62,989 nucleotides of DNA from Kitasatospora sp. MBT63 (GTDB taxonomy: Bacteria; Actinomycetota; Actinomycetes; Streptomycetales; Streptomycetaceae). Made by a program: the position numbers and the translations under genes. The stretch spans positions 1-62,989 of the forward strand of contig NZ_JAIZ01000052.1 of the NCBI RefSeq assembly GCF_000710465.2. The letters are read 5' to 3'. Positions within the stretch are counted from its first letter, which is position 1; the number at the start of each line of letters is the position of its first letter. A model generated the notes under the pieces. That model made no database searches, was not told the origin of the DNA, and was given only the letters and a program-made list of their open reading frames with translations. Positions 8,586 to 16,383 of the stretch are shown in pieces.

Positions 8586-8741
8586 TGACCGGGGGCAACG
8601 CAGCGACCGCGCCCCCGGTCAGTCCGTCGTACTGACCGACCCCAGTGACCGAGGCTCCGGTCAGCCGGTCACTCCGACCGACCGAACTGACCGGAGTGCC
8701 ACGCAGGCCAGCAGCCCGCCGACCTGCTGACCTGCTGACCG
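8586..8741. repeat. Iteron-like TGACCG/CGGTCA cluster
   Basis: Eight copies of the hexamer in 156 bp: TGACCG at 8586, 8633, 8646, 8688 and 8736, and its complement CGGTCA at 8616, 8658 and 8666. Several are extended to CTGACCGG or CCGGTCA. Random expectation in this length is well below one. They start 22 bp after the replication gene. Confidence 0.7.
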
Positions 8742-8979
8742 GCCCGTCGGACGACCAACGGACGGCACCCACCAGGGCCACCGGGCGGCCAGCCAGTGAG
8801 CGGATCACCAGCCCCACCGGGCACCGGCAACCAGGCGCGGATCGTTCACGGGACCGTACACGCACCCCTCCCGCAAAGGGGCCGGTGGAAGCCGTTCACA
8901 CCGTCCACGCCGAGCAAAGAAACCGCAGGTAGAGCGATCACGGAGGCGTACACGCCGTCCACGCGACCCAGCGTTCACG

Positions 8980-9009
8980 CGCGAGCCCCCCTTTAGAAGG
9001 GGGCTCGCG
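8980..9009. repeat. Strong hairpin in the candidate origin block
   Basis: CGCGAGCCCCC (8980-8990) and GGGGGCTCGCG (8999-9009) form an 11-bp stem with an 8-nt loop. It is ~415 bp past the rep stop codon, far for a simple terminator, and is embedded in GTTCACGC/GTGTACGC repeats. Confidence 0.65.
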
Positions 9010-9131
9010 TGTACGCCCCACCGTGAACGCCCCGCCTTCGAGGAGACTCCAAGCCGCCGCCCGCCGTAACCAGGTAGACCCAGCAACAAGAGATCACCGT
9101 GATCCGAATCCTGATCAGACCACCGGAAGCC

Positions 9132-9190
9132 GGAGCAAGTTGTGGGGTAAGGACTCCTTACCCCGCCCCGCTCCTGGCGGAGCAAGTTGT
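9132..9190. repeat. 21-bp palindrome flanked by direct repeats
   Basis: The direct repeat GGAGCAAGTTGT occurs at 9132-9143 and 9179-9190. Just inside the first copy is a palindrome at 9144-9164, with arms GGGGTAAGGA and TCCTTACCCC around one central base. A smaller palindrome (GATCAC-C-GTGATC) is at 9092-9104. The arrangement resembles a protein-binding or nicking locus; its function is unknown. Confidence 0.65.
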
Positions 9191-9321
9191 CGCATTGGAC
9201 GGTCCTATGGCCCGCCGCCGCACCTGCCCTCGCCCAGGGGTGCGAGAGCAAGCCTGGAACCAGCGGCAGCGGAGAGGCATGGAGCCACCGATGCTCGCGA
9301 TCGGACAGTCACGGTCCGCCG

Positions 9322-9813
9322 TCAGTCATTGGCCGTGGGCGCGAAGTAGTCGCGGAGCATGACAGTCGTCCACTCGGGCTGGTGCTGCTCTCCACGAGGT
9401 CCCATCTCACCGAACCACGGCTTCACGTCCAAGACCGGCGTGCCGTCGACGGCGTCGAGGTCCTCGACGTGAAGGTCCAGGCCGTCAACCTTGAGCAGGC
9501 GGCAGCGTGAGACCCCGAGCCAGTTCAGGCGCCGCATGTTGCGGTGCCCGAAGATCCCGACCTCCGGCCACTCCGGGTTGTCCCGAGGCCGGCGGGCTCC
9601 GAGATTCAGGTCGGTCGGGTCGGTCAGGTGGAAACGGAAGACGATCTCCAGGTGCGAGAAGTCCTCAAGCCCCTTGGTCGCGTCGGCGGTGAAGAGGGAT
9701 CTGTCCAGCCGGATGATCGCCCGGGTGCCGCCCCAGAAGTCGTCTGTGGGTTCGATCCGTCCGCCGACCACGTGGCCGAGTGCCTCGACCTCGAACGTCT
9801 CACGGTCTGCCAT
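9322..9813 (-). CDS. trmO: TrmO/TsaA-like tRNA methyltransferase (short form)
   Basis: A 163-aa protein of the TsaA/TrmO family, enzymes that use S-adenosylmethionine to N6-methylate t6A37 in certain tRNAs. Visible family blocks are F-S-H-L-E-I-V near residue 53, R-P-R-D-N-P-E-W-P-E-V-G-I-F near 75, and L-D-A-V-D-G-T-P-V-L-D-V-K-P-W near 125. It ends right after that block, so the extra C-terminal domain of E. coli TrmO is absent, as in many actinobacterial versions. ATG at 9813 lies 13 bp after the regulator gene upstream, so the two form an operon. A tRNA-modifying enzyme on a tRNA-integrating element is notable. Methyl transfer is inferred from family only. Confidence 0.85.
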   Translation of the reverse strand: MADRETFEVEALGHVVGGRIEPTDDFWGGTRAIIRLDRSLFTADATKGLEDFSHLEIVFRFHLTDPTDLNLGARRPRDNPEWPEVGIFGHRNMRRLNWLGVSRCRLLKVDGLDLHVEDLDAVDGTPVLDVKPWFGEMGPRGEQHQPEWTTVMLRDYFAPTAND

Positions 9814-9826
9814 CAGTGACTCCTCA

Positions 9827-11209
9827 TCAGGCTGTTTCGGTCAGGTACGCGGCAGCGCGTGCGTCGATCTCGCTGATCGCCGCGGTACCGCGCCGCCGGT
9901 AGGGGGAGAGCAGAGTACGCATGTCGGCGGCGGCCTGGCGGGTGCGGCCGGACCGTACGCCGTCCATGGCATCGAGCGCCTGCGACCAGGTGGCACAGGC
10001 CCGGTCGACGTTGTTCATCTGCGCGTACACGGAGCCGAGATATCCCAGCGTCACCGCGTGAGTGCGGGTGAACTTCGTCGCCTTGCGGGTGCGGACGCTG
10101 TGGTGGAACTCGCGCACCGAGCCGTCGAGATCGCCTATGTCGCGCAGGGCGCACGCGGTCTCGTGGGCGAGGCTCGCCTCGCCGAAGAAGAACACCCGGT
10201 CCGGCTCGGCGATGTCGTCGCTCGCGGCGGACAGGTCGTCCTCGGCCCGTAGCAGCGCCTTTGCGGCGGCGTTCTTACGTCCGGCGGTGGCCAAGCTCCG
10301 GGCGTGGACGACGCCGAGGAGAGCCCGTTCCCGTGGGGAGGCGAGCGCGTATCGGTCGCCGTCGACGGAGGCGGCGGCAAGGTTGAGAGCCTGCTGGTGG
10401 TGTCCGAGATCGATGGCTTGGTGCGCCATGGCCCGCAGCACGTGAGCGGCCATCGGCGGATCGCCGGCCTCGGCCGCGAGCTTCACCGCCTCGGCGAAGT
10501 ACCGCTGCGCTGTCGCGTGCTGGCCGCCGTCGAACGCCATCCAACCCGCCAGGTAGGCGAGTTCGCTGGCTGCGGAGAAGAGATCACGGCGAACACGCTC
10601 ATCGGTGAACTTACCCCGCAGGTAAGCGGTGACGTCGGTCGCCAGGTACTGCACCACGGACGTCCAGGCGTGACCACCGCCTCGCCGTTGGTCCACTTGG
10701 GAGAACAGGGTGGTCATGTCGCGGACGGCTGCGAGGTCGCCAGGGCCGACCCGCCGGGTTGCGGCAGAGCTACGCGCACTGCCCCGTTCGGCCATGCGCT
10801 GCCACCAGTCTTCGCCGGGCAGGGAGAGCGCGGCCACCGAGTAGACCGCCACCCCCAGGGCCCGCCTGCGTTCCACGTCCACGTCGGTTCTCCCGAGTTC
10901 GGCCAGCGCGCTCAGCGTATCGGCGTCCCAGTCGGGTTTTTGGGGCGCGGGCGCGATCAGGCCGATCTCCTCCAGCGTCACGACCCGTCCGCCGAGCGCG
11001 CGGCCCAACGCCTCGGCCAGGAAGGCGCCGACGTTCCCGGCCGGCTGACCGCCGTTCTTCCAGTGCGTGATGCTCGATTTGTTGGTCTCCAAGAGCTCGT
11101 CGTGCTCGGCCGCGACCCGCCTGACCAGGCGCGCGATCGCATCGCCAGAGAGCTTCGTCTCGCCGATGACCTTCCGCAGCCGCTCGTTCGGTTCCCTCGT
11201 CGGCGCCAA
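9827..11209 (-). CDS. XRE-type regulator with TPR-like C-terminal domain
   Basis: A 460-aa protein. Residues ~5-70 form a helix-turn-helix (S-S-I-T-H-W-K-N-G-G as recognition helix). The rest is helical with tetratricopeptide-like repeats (A-Q-R-Y-F-A-E-A-V-K-L-A-A-E-A-G and similar), a design found in actinobacterial regulators that sense peptides or partner proteins. The TTG start at 11209 is chosen because GGGAGG lies 6 nt upstream; longer versions would run through the divergent promoter region. It is followed 13 bp later by trmO and is divergent from the three small cargo genes. It probably controls the central cargo block, but the signal it senses is unknown. Confidence 0.8.
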   Translation of the reverse strand: MAPTREPNERLRKVIGETKLSGDAIARLVRRVAAEHDELLETNKSSITHWKNGGQPAGNVGAFLAEALGRALGGRVVTLEEIGLIAPAPQKPDWDADTLSALAELGRTDVDVERRRALGVAVYSVAALSLPGEDWWQRMAERGSARSSAATRRVGPGDLAAVRDMTTLFSQVDQRRGGGHAWTSVVQYLATDVTAYLRGKFTDERVRRDLFSAASELAYLAGWMAFDGGQHATAQRYFAEAVKLAAEAGDPPMAAHVLRAMAHQAIDLGHHQQALNLAAASVDGDRYALASPRERALLGVVHARSLATAGRKNAAAKALLRAEDDLSAASDDIAEPDRVFFFGEASLAHETACALRDIGDLDGSVREFHHSVRTRKATKFTRTHAVTLGYLGSVYAQMNNVDRACATWSQALDAMDGVRSGRTRQAAADMRTLLSPYRRRGTAAISEIDARAAAYLTETA

Positions 11210-11425
11210 AGCGCACCTCCCTGACGGGCCGTTAAACCGCTTAAACCGCATAGCGTGCCCAACACCGTACTCCCAGTAGCGATTAGGCGGTTCACTAACT
11301 GCATGCCGCTCCGCAGAGTGGAGCCGATTCGGGTCCTGGACCCCTGCGAAGCGGCGGCCTGCGGCGGCTCCAGCCATGTCCGGCATCGAGATCCGCCCCG
11401 CCAACTCGCGACCCCGGAGACGCTG

Positions 11426-11662
11426 ATGACGACTGCCGACCGCACACCGCACCCGTGGAGCCTCAACATCGCCTCCACGCTCGTGGACCCCATCCGGCCG
11501 AACCCGCGCCGATCCACGAGTCCGACGCGGGAGGGCGCCGCCGCGACCAGCAATCGCATGCTGCTGGACGAGCACCGCAGCAAGGACGGGCTGTGCGTCC
11601 GGTGCGAGAGCCCCTGGCCCTGCGACGTGACCAGGAGCATCCGCTTCGGGAGCGCCGCGTGA
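11426..11662 (+). CDS. Small cysteine-containing protein (78 aa), first of three coupled ORFs
   Basis: ATG at 11426 has GGAG 6-9 nt upstream. The C-terminal half carries L-C-V-R-C-E-S-P-W-P-C, three closely spaced cysteines that could bind metal. The stop overlaps the GTG of the next ORF (GTGA), indicating translational coupling. I do not know its function; similar short C-x2-C proteins are common beside XRE-TPR regulators in Streptomyces. Confidence 0.65.
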   Translation: MTTADRTPHPWSLNIASTLVDPIRPNPRRSTSPTREGAAATSNRMLLDEHRSKDGLCVRCESPWPCDVTRSIRFGSAA

Positions 11663-11808
11663 ACAGCGCCGAGATCCCCATCCAGGCCGGCAACCGGACA
11701 GTCACCTTCGTCCCGAACCGGGAACGCGCCCGCCGACGCGCTTTGGTCCTGCGTCAGCTCGCTGTCGGCCGTCGCCGCCGCAAGCGGCACCGGGAGTCGG
11801 CGGCGTGA
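11659..11808 (+). CDS. Small basic protein (49 aa), second of three coupled ORFs
   Basis: It starts at GTG 11659 inside the previous stop and ends in a GTGA overlap with the next ORF. The C-terminal half is highly basic (R-R-R-R-K-R-H-R), which suggests nucleic-acid contact. It is supported mainly by the double stop-start overlap rather than by any family match. Confidence 0.5.
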   Translation: MNSAEIPIQAGNRTVTFVPNRERARRRALVLRQLAVGRRRRKRHRESAA

Positions 11809-12008
11809 GCGCTGAGAACTCCCCGGACTTCAAGCTCCCCGAGGACCGCCACCAGGGCCTGTACATCCGCACGTTCAAGCTCGCGGCCGACGGCACCCGG
11901 TACGACGACTCCGGCGTAATCACTGTGGATTCGGAACCCGGCGCCTACGCGTACCACCCCTCGGCCACCTGGCCCGCCTGCCGCTGCCCTCAGCACCGCG
12001 ACATCTGA
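11805..12008 (+). CDS. Small hypothetical protein (67 aa), third of three coupled ORFs
   Basis: GTG at 11805 overlaps the previous stop. The sequence reads as a folded beta-rich protein (Y-I-R-T-F-K-L-A-A-D-G-T-R-Y-D-D-S-G-V) ending in C-R-C-P-Q-H-R, a possible metal-binding tail. The epimerase gene follows 67 bp later. Function unknown. Confidence 0.6.
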   Translation: MSAENSPDFKLPEDRHQGLYIRTFKLAADGTRYDDSGVITVDSEPGAYAYHPSATWPACRCPQHRDI

Positions 12009-12075
12009 CACGACCATCACCGGCGGCTACCGCGCTTCTGCGGCCCCGCCAACCCCGCGTGAGAGGAAGAACCTG

Positions 12076-13098
12076 TTGTCCCTCGAACAGCTCTCAGGAA
12101 AGACCGTGCTGGTCACCGGAGCCGGTGGCCTCATCGGCAGCCGCATCACGTCCCAGCTCCGCCAGCTCGGCGCCCGCCCCATCTCGGTGTGCAAGCTCGA
12201 CGCCTACCCACACGAGGTGTACCGCGAGCGGTTCGGCATCGACGCCTCCGACCCGGACTTCATCGTCGGCGACATCGCCGAGCCGGACCTGATGCGCAAG
12301 GTGATCTCCGGCTGCGACTACGTGATCCACGCCGCCGCGCTGGCCGACGTGGCGGCCTGCACGCGCCGACCGCTGGACGCCATCGACACCAACATCACCG
12401 GCACCCAGCGGGTCCTGGACGCCGTCGCCGCCTCAGACCGGGTGCGCAGGATGGTGTTCGTCTCCTCCGCCAGCGTCTACGGCAACGGCGACCACACTGG
12501 CCAGCCCGAGCAGTTCATCGAGGGCACAGCGGTCCAGCCGGTGTCGGTGTACGGCAACAGCAAGGCGTGGGGCGAATACCAGACCGCCGCTGTCCTCGGC
12601 GGCGCCGGCATCTCGTACGCCGTGGTGCGGTATTTCTCGGTCTACGGCGAGCCGCAGGTCGTCAAGGAGCGGAGCCACTCCTGGGTGGTCGCCTGGTTCG
12701 CCATGCGGGCCGCGCTCGGGCTGCCGCTGCACCTCAACGGCGGCGGTCACCAGATCCGCGACATGGTCCACGTGGACGACATCGCCACCGGCACGCTGTG
12801 CGCTCTGGTCGCACCTCGCGCCCACAACAAGACCATCAACATCGGTACCGGAAGCGGCACTTCGATCCGGCAGATCGCCGAACTCGTCCGCAGCCATTAC
12901 CCGGACGCCCCGCTGGTCGAGACGCCCATGCCACCCGGCGACCCCGAGGGCGGTTACGCCTCCATCCAACGGATGGAGGACCTGCTGGGCTGGAGGCCGA
13001 CCATCTCCATGACGGAGGGCGTCGCCCGCTACGTGGCCTGGCTGAAGGCCACCCCCGCCGCCATCCCCGACTGGATGCGCCAGGCAGCAGCTGCCTAG
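12076..13098 (+). CDS. NAD-dependent sugar-nucleotide epimerase/dehydratase
   Basis: A 340-aa extended short-chain dehydrogenase. The Rossmann glycine motif is GAGGLIG (residues ~16-22), the active site has SSASVYG with Y-x3-K in Y-G-N-S-K (near 160), and R-D-M-V-H-V-D-D-I is the typical late block of UDP-glucose 4-epimerase-like enzymes. It probably epimerises or dehydrates an NDP-sugar in the cytoplasm. The TTG start at 12076 has GAGAGGAAG upstream. A glycosyltransferase gene follows tail-to-tail with a 4-bp overlap of the stops. A 33-bp part of this coding sequence (12301-12333) has a near copy at 32360. The exact substrate cannot be read from the sequence. Confidence 0.87.
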   Translation: MSLEQLSGKTVLVTGAGGLIGSRITSQLRQLGARPISVCKLDAYPHEVYRERFGIDASDPDFIVGDIAEPDLMRKVISGCDYVIHAAALADVAACTRRPLDAIDTNITGTQRVLDAVAASDRVRRMVFVSSASVYGNGDHTGQPEQFIEGTAVQPVSVYGNSKAWGEYQTAAVLGGAGISYAVVRYFSVYGEPQVVKERSHSWVVAWFAMRAALGLPLHLNGGGHQIRDMVHVDDIATGTLCALVAPRAHNKTINIGTGSGTSIRQIAELVRSHYPDAPLVETPMPPGDPEGGYASIQRMEDLLGWRPTISMTEGVARYVAWLKATPAAIPDWMRQAAAA

Positions 13099-13958
13099 AT
13101 GATCGGCGGCCGGCCCAGCCGGGTCATGGTCCACACCGTGCGCCAGCGCATCGGCTTGCGCCGACCGCACGGTGTGCGCCAGCCCTCGGCGAACCCTGCG
13201 AACCACGCCTTCAGCCCGGCCACATCCCGAGTCCGAGCGACGGTGAGCGCCACCCACACCCCGAGGTAGACCGGCACCAGCAGAGCAGGCAGGTGCCGAC
13301 GCGCCAGGTACACCCGGTTGCGGGCGTTCACCCGGTAGAAGAAGGAGTGCCGGGTCGGGCTGGTACGCGGGTGCTGGAGCAGCAGCTCAGGTACGTAGAG
13401 CACCCGCCATCCGGCATCCAGCGCCCGCCATGCCATGTCGGTCTCCTCGTGCGCGAAGAAGAAGGAGTCCGGCCAGTCGCCGACCTGCTCCAGCATCTTC
13501 GAGGACAGCGCGTGGCCGCCGCCGAGGAAGCCGGTCACCTCCCCGCCGCGCATCGGATCTCCAGCCCGCAGGCGGGGGACGTGGCGTCGCTGGGTGACGC
13601 CGGTCTCGTCCGCGATCCGGAAGCCGACGATCCCCAGCCTGGGGTCGGCCTCGTACAGGGCAGTGATCCGGGCGAGGACGTCGTCCGCGACCAGCAGGCC
13701 GTCGTCGTCCAGGTCGACCACCACGTCCACGTCCCGCAGGTGGTCCAGGGCGACGTTCCGGCCGCCGGTCACCCCAAGGTTGTCCGCCAGCTCCACACCC
13801 TCGACCCCCGACGGCAGTTCCTGCAGCGCGCACCCGTTGCCGACCACCACGACCTTCGCGGCCTTGACCGTCTGCATCTCCACCGAGGCCAGCAGCTCGG
13901 CCAGCTCCTTCGGCCGCGTGCCCATGGTCAGGATCGCCACACCCAGCTTGACGCCCAC
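13095..13958 (-). CDS. Family 2 glycosyltransferase
   Basis: A 287-aa GT-A fold transferase. The N-terminal strand is V-K-L-G-V-A-I-L-T-M-G-T-R; the aspartate cluster D-L-D-D-D (residues ~82-86) is the metal/nucleotide-sugar site; G-F-L-G-G-G-H and H-E-E-T-D-M-A-W-R (the catalytic-base region) follow. A hydrophobic stretch (P-A-L-L-V-P-V-Y-L-G-V-W-V-A-L) near residue 235 may be a membrane contact. The GTG start at 13958 follows GGGAAGAGG. It is opposite in strand to its neighbours yet embedded in the cargo block between the epimerase and the HD protein. Donor and acceptor are unknown; it may use the sugar made by the epimerase. Confidence 0.85.
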   Translation of the reverse strand: MGVKLGVAILTMGTRPKELAELLASVEMQTVKAAKVVVVGNGCALQELPSGVEGVELADNLGVTGGRNVALDHLRDVDVVVDLDDDGLLVADDVLARITALYEADPRLGIVGFRIADETGVTQRRHVPRLRAGDPMRGGEVTGFLGGGHALSSKMLEQVGDWPDSFFFAHEETDMAWRALDAGWRVLYVPELLLQHPRTSPTRHSFFYRVNARNRVYLARRHLPALLVPVYLGVWVALTVARTRDVAGLKAWFAGFAEGWRTPCGRRKPMRWRTVWTMTRLGRPPII

Positions 13959-13986
13959 CGAACCTCTTCCCTTCGAGGAACCAGAG

Positions 13987-14748
13987 ATGACCTCACGAAC
14001 GCCGGAGCACAGCACCGCGTCGCTCCGAGAACTCGCCGAGAACCGGAGCCTTCCCGCCCATCAGGTCATGGACCAGGACACACTCACCTGGATCGCCAGA
14101 AACCGGCCCGAAGCCTCAGCCGCGCCGCCCACCCTGCCACATCCGCCGCTCATGCTGGTACCGAACGCCACCTGGTTCGCGCAGCCCCAGCTCGTCGACT
14201 CCATCCACGGCATCCGGCACAACGCCCGCGTCTCCCTGCTCGCCGGTCTGCTCGCCCAGGAGTACGGACTCGACAGCGATCACACCGCCGCCCTGTGCGC
14301 CGCCGCAGCGGTCCACGACTGCCGGCGGCGCGACGACCGCGACGATCCCGCACACGGCCGACGGGCAGCACTCTGGTTCACCCGCAACCAGCCCGCCGTG
14401 GCCACCATGCTCGGCCGCGAACTCCCGCCCCACCTCTCCCAGCAGGCAGCCGCCGCGATCGGCCTCCACGACGTCCCGTACGCGGACTTCACCTCCCAGC
14501 AGAACCTCACCTACCAGCGGGCGCCCCACTTGATCGACCTGCTCAAGGCGGCCGACTGCCTGGACCGCTACCGGCTCCCTCTCGCCCGCTGGTGGCCCGA
14601 CCCGTCCCACCTGCGCATTGTCATCCCGGCATGGCTCCACCCCGTCGCCTTCGATCTCGTCGTCCGAAGCGAGCAGGCACGGCTCAACGGCGCCACCAAC
14701 TGCGGAGCGCTCATCCACGCCAGCCAGATCCTCAACCCCCGGCAGTAG
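13987..14748 (+). CDS. HD-domain protein
   Basis: A 253-aa protein with an HD metal-phosphohydrolase pattern: I-H-G-I-R-H-N-A-R-V (near residue 72), A-A-A-V-H-D-C-R-R (near 110), then D-D-P-A-H-G (near 120). These give the His and His-Asp metal ligands. HD proteins hydrolyse nucleotides or phosphodiesters; some act in phage defence or (p)ppGpp metabolism. ATG at 13987 has GAGGAA upstream and starts 28 bp from the divergent glycosyltransferase start. The next gene begins 11 bp after its stop, so the two are an operon. Substrate unknown. Confidence 0.8.
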   Translation: MTSRTPEHSTASLRELAENRSLPAHQVMDQDTLTWIARNRPEASAAPPTLPHPPLMLVPNATWFAQPQLVDSIHGIRHNARVSLLAGLLAQEYGLDSDHTAALCAAAAVHDCRRRDDRDDPAHGRRAALWFTRNQPAVATMLGRELPPHLSQQAAAAIGLHDVPYADFTSQQNLTYQRAPHLIDLLKAADCLDRYRLPLARWWPDPSHLRIVIPAWLHPVAFDLVVRSEQARLNGATNCGALIHASQILNPRQ

Positions 14749-14758
14749 GAGGCCGTCC

Positions 14759-16114
14759 ATGCACCACGAGTGGGACAACGCCCACACCGACCACACCAGC
14801 AGCGTTACACGGCCCGGCCCCTCCGGCCTCGCCGAGAGCGAAGCCGACTGGCGCCACCACCTCGAACACGGGACGCCCAACGGCTGGCTCCTTAGCGGCA
14901 ACGCCATGACCAAGACGCTGACCTCCGGACGTCCCATCCACCTGATGCACACCACCGTCGCTCTGGACGCGATCCGCGCCAGCGGGCACCTTTATGCCTC
15001 CACCGGCTGCCTGGCCGCGGCCCTCTACTGCGCGCCTCTCACCCCTGAGCCCGCCGGCCTACGCCCCCACAACCTCGGCACCTACCTGCTGGAGACGAAG
15101 AAGCACACCCGCACCCTGGTCTTCGAGATCACCCCCGACGCCCCCGTGCCGCCCAAGGGCATCGACTATCTCCGACTGGGCGCCATCCACCTGCGCACCT
15201 ACCTCACCCACCGCAGCTTCCTCACTGAGCCCGAAGACGCCAAGCTCCGCCGAGCAGTGCTGGACCGGCTCCATGCAGCGGCGCCCTTCCTCGACACCCT
15301 CCTCGCCAACGCCGCCGGAAAGCAGACGCCGGAAGCCGAGTTCATCGACCAGCTCGCCGCCACAGTGCCGGCCTTCCCGTTCCTCGGTTACCTCTACTTC
15401 GAGGTGCTGTCCGAATACCTGATGCTCCACTCCACAACCCCCGAGACCAAGGCGTGCGCCCAGCTCGGCGAGATGAACAACCGCCTCTACAAGCGGCTTG
15501 CCTTCTCGGCGGTCCAGGGCATGGAGCTGCTCTTCGACCTGTCCCGATTCAACCCGGGACAACGCCTTCTCCAGCTCGTCGGAGAGATCGAGGCTGGCCT
15601 AGCCCCCGGGGTGGCCGAATTCACCAGGCGGCGACTGTCACACCTGTTCGCCGGCGTCGCACTCTCGCCCGCTCAGGACGCGGCGTCTTTCACCTTCCGT
15701 AACTCGGACTTCGACCGCCTCGCCACGACCGCTCCGCACCTGCTGGGCCAGCTCGTCTTCCGCGAGATGCGGATCGTCGACCGCTACCCGCAGCTGTATC
15801 TCGCCTTCGAGCAGGCCAAGGCGCTGGAAGCGTGGAGCTACTGGAACGCCGAGGGCATCCCAACACCGTTCAACGGCACAATCCCGAAGGGCGAGATCGG
15901 CATCAACCCGGCCTATCCGCGCGCCCGCTGCACCGTTTGGACCGCAGAGACCTGCGAGCGCGGCCTGCTGCACCCGGTCGAGCAGCTCGACGTCACCCTC
16001 GCTCCCCGCCTCGCCGAGCTGTCCATGACGGCCATGCGGAGGGACGACACAGGAAGAGCCGCAGGTCACGAGCCAAGCTCGGCCCTGCGATGTGGGGCAC
16101 CGAAACGTCCATGA
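14759..16114 (+). CDS. Hypothetical protein, possible ADP-ribosyltransferase-like N-terminal motif
   Basis: A 451-aa soluble protein that I cannot place in a family. ATG at 14759 follows TAGGAGG. Near residue 60, H-L-M-H-T-T-V-A-L-D-A-I-R-A-S-G-H-L-Y-A-S resembles the H-x-T...I...S-G-x-L pattern at the start of ADP-ribosyltransferase folds (DarT/ART-like). I see no clearly matching catalytic glutamate, so this is a hint only. The C-terminal part contains F-N-G-T-I-P-K-G-E-I-G-I-N-P-A-Y. It is coupled to the HD gene (11-bp gap), and the pair is the last unit of the central cargo block. Confidence 0.72.
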   Translation: MHHEWDNAHTDHTSSVTRPGPSGLAESEADWRHHLEHGTPNGWLLSGNAMTKTLTSGRPIHLMHTTVALDAIRASGHLYASTGCLAAALYCAPLTPEPAGLRPHNLGTYLLETKKHTRTLVFEITPDAPVPPKGIDYLRLGAIHLRTYLTHRSFLTEPEDAKLRRAVLDRLHAAAPFLDTLLANAAGKQTPEAEFIDQLAATVPAFPFLGYLYFEVLSEYLMLHSTTPETKACAQLGEMNNRLYKRLAFSAVQGMELLFDLSRFNPGQRLLQLVGEIEAGLAPGVAEFTRRRLSHLFAGVALSPAQDAASFTFRNSDFDRLATTAPHLLGQLVFREMRIVDRYPQLYLAFEQAKALEAWSYWNAEGIPTPFNGTIPKGEIGINPAYPRARCTVWTAETCERGLLHPVEQLDVTLAPRLAELSMTAMRRDDTGRAAGHEPSSALRCGAPKRP

Positions 16115-16383
16115 CCGCCGAGACGGCCGGCACCGCTGCGGACCGCCCCGATCCGGTGCGACGAGGACTACAAACGCGTCTTCTCGGAGGGCGCCCCCAT
16201 CCGCTTGGCGGTTTCGCGCTCCCGGGGCCGCCGCCACGGGCCTCGGCGTCGTCCACGGCTACCTGCGCGGGGCATAAGCAACCACCCCCTCGATCCTGGG
16301 GTTACCCCGCCAGCCGCAGCGATCATCGCTACGGTGAAAGTTGCAGGGTTTGATCCTCGGTACCAGGTCTTGTAGGGGATGTC
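16115..16383. other. Promoter region before the att-distal gene pair
   Basis: A non-coding gap of 269 bp. The base composition drops toward its right end (GGTGAAAGTTGCAGGGTTTGATCC at about 16334), just before the less GC-rich gene pair. The hairpin-like CCTCGATCCTGGGG at ~16290 is weak. Nothing else is recognisable. Confidence 0.4.

Larger units (their letters stand above)
8565..9321. other. Repeat-rich non-coding block, candidate replication origin or cis-transfer region
   Basis: About 750 bp without a credible gene between the end of rep and the end of trmO. It contains a TGACCG repeat cluster (8586-8741), a second family of GTNCACGC-type repeats (about 8846-9025), a strong hairpin (8980-9009) and a palindrome flanked by direct repeats (9132-9190). 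The density of such elements and the position beside the replication gene fit an origin. Several short reading frames here lack ribosome sites and look spurious. Confidence 0.6.

Noticed and set aside
8645..8932. A short plus-strand ORF (95 codons) in the candidate origin block
   Set aside because: No ribosome site, Thr/Arg/Pro-rich sequence created by the TGACCG repeats.
12189..14909. A 906-codon open frame on the plus strand over the epimerase-GT2-HD genes
   Set aside because: It is an Arg/Pro-rich shadow frame of GC-rich DNA, crosses well-supported genes on both strands and has no ribosome site.
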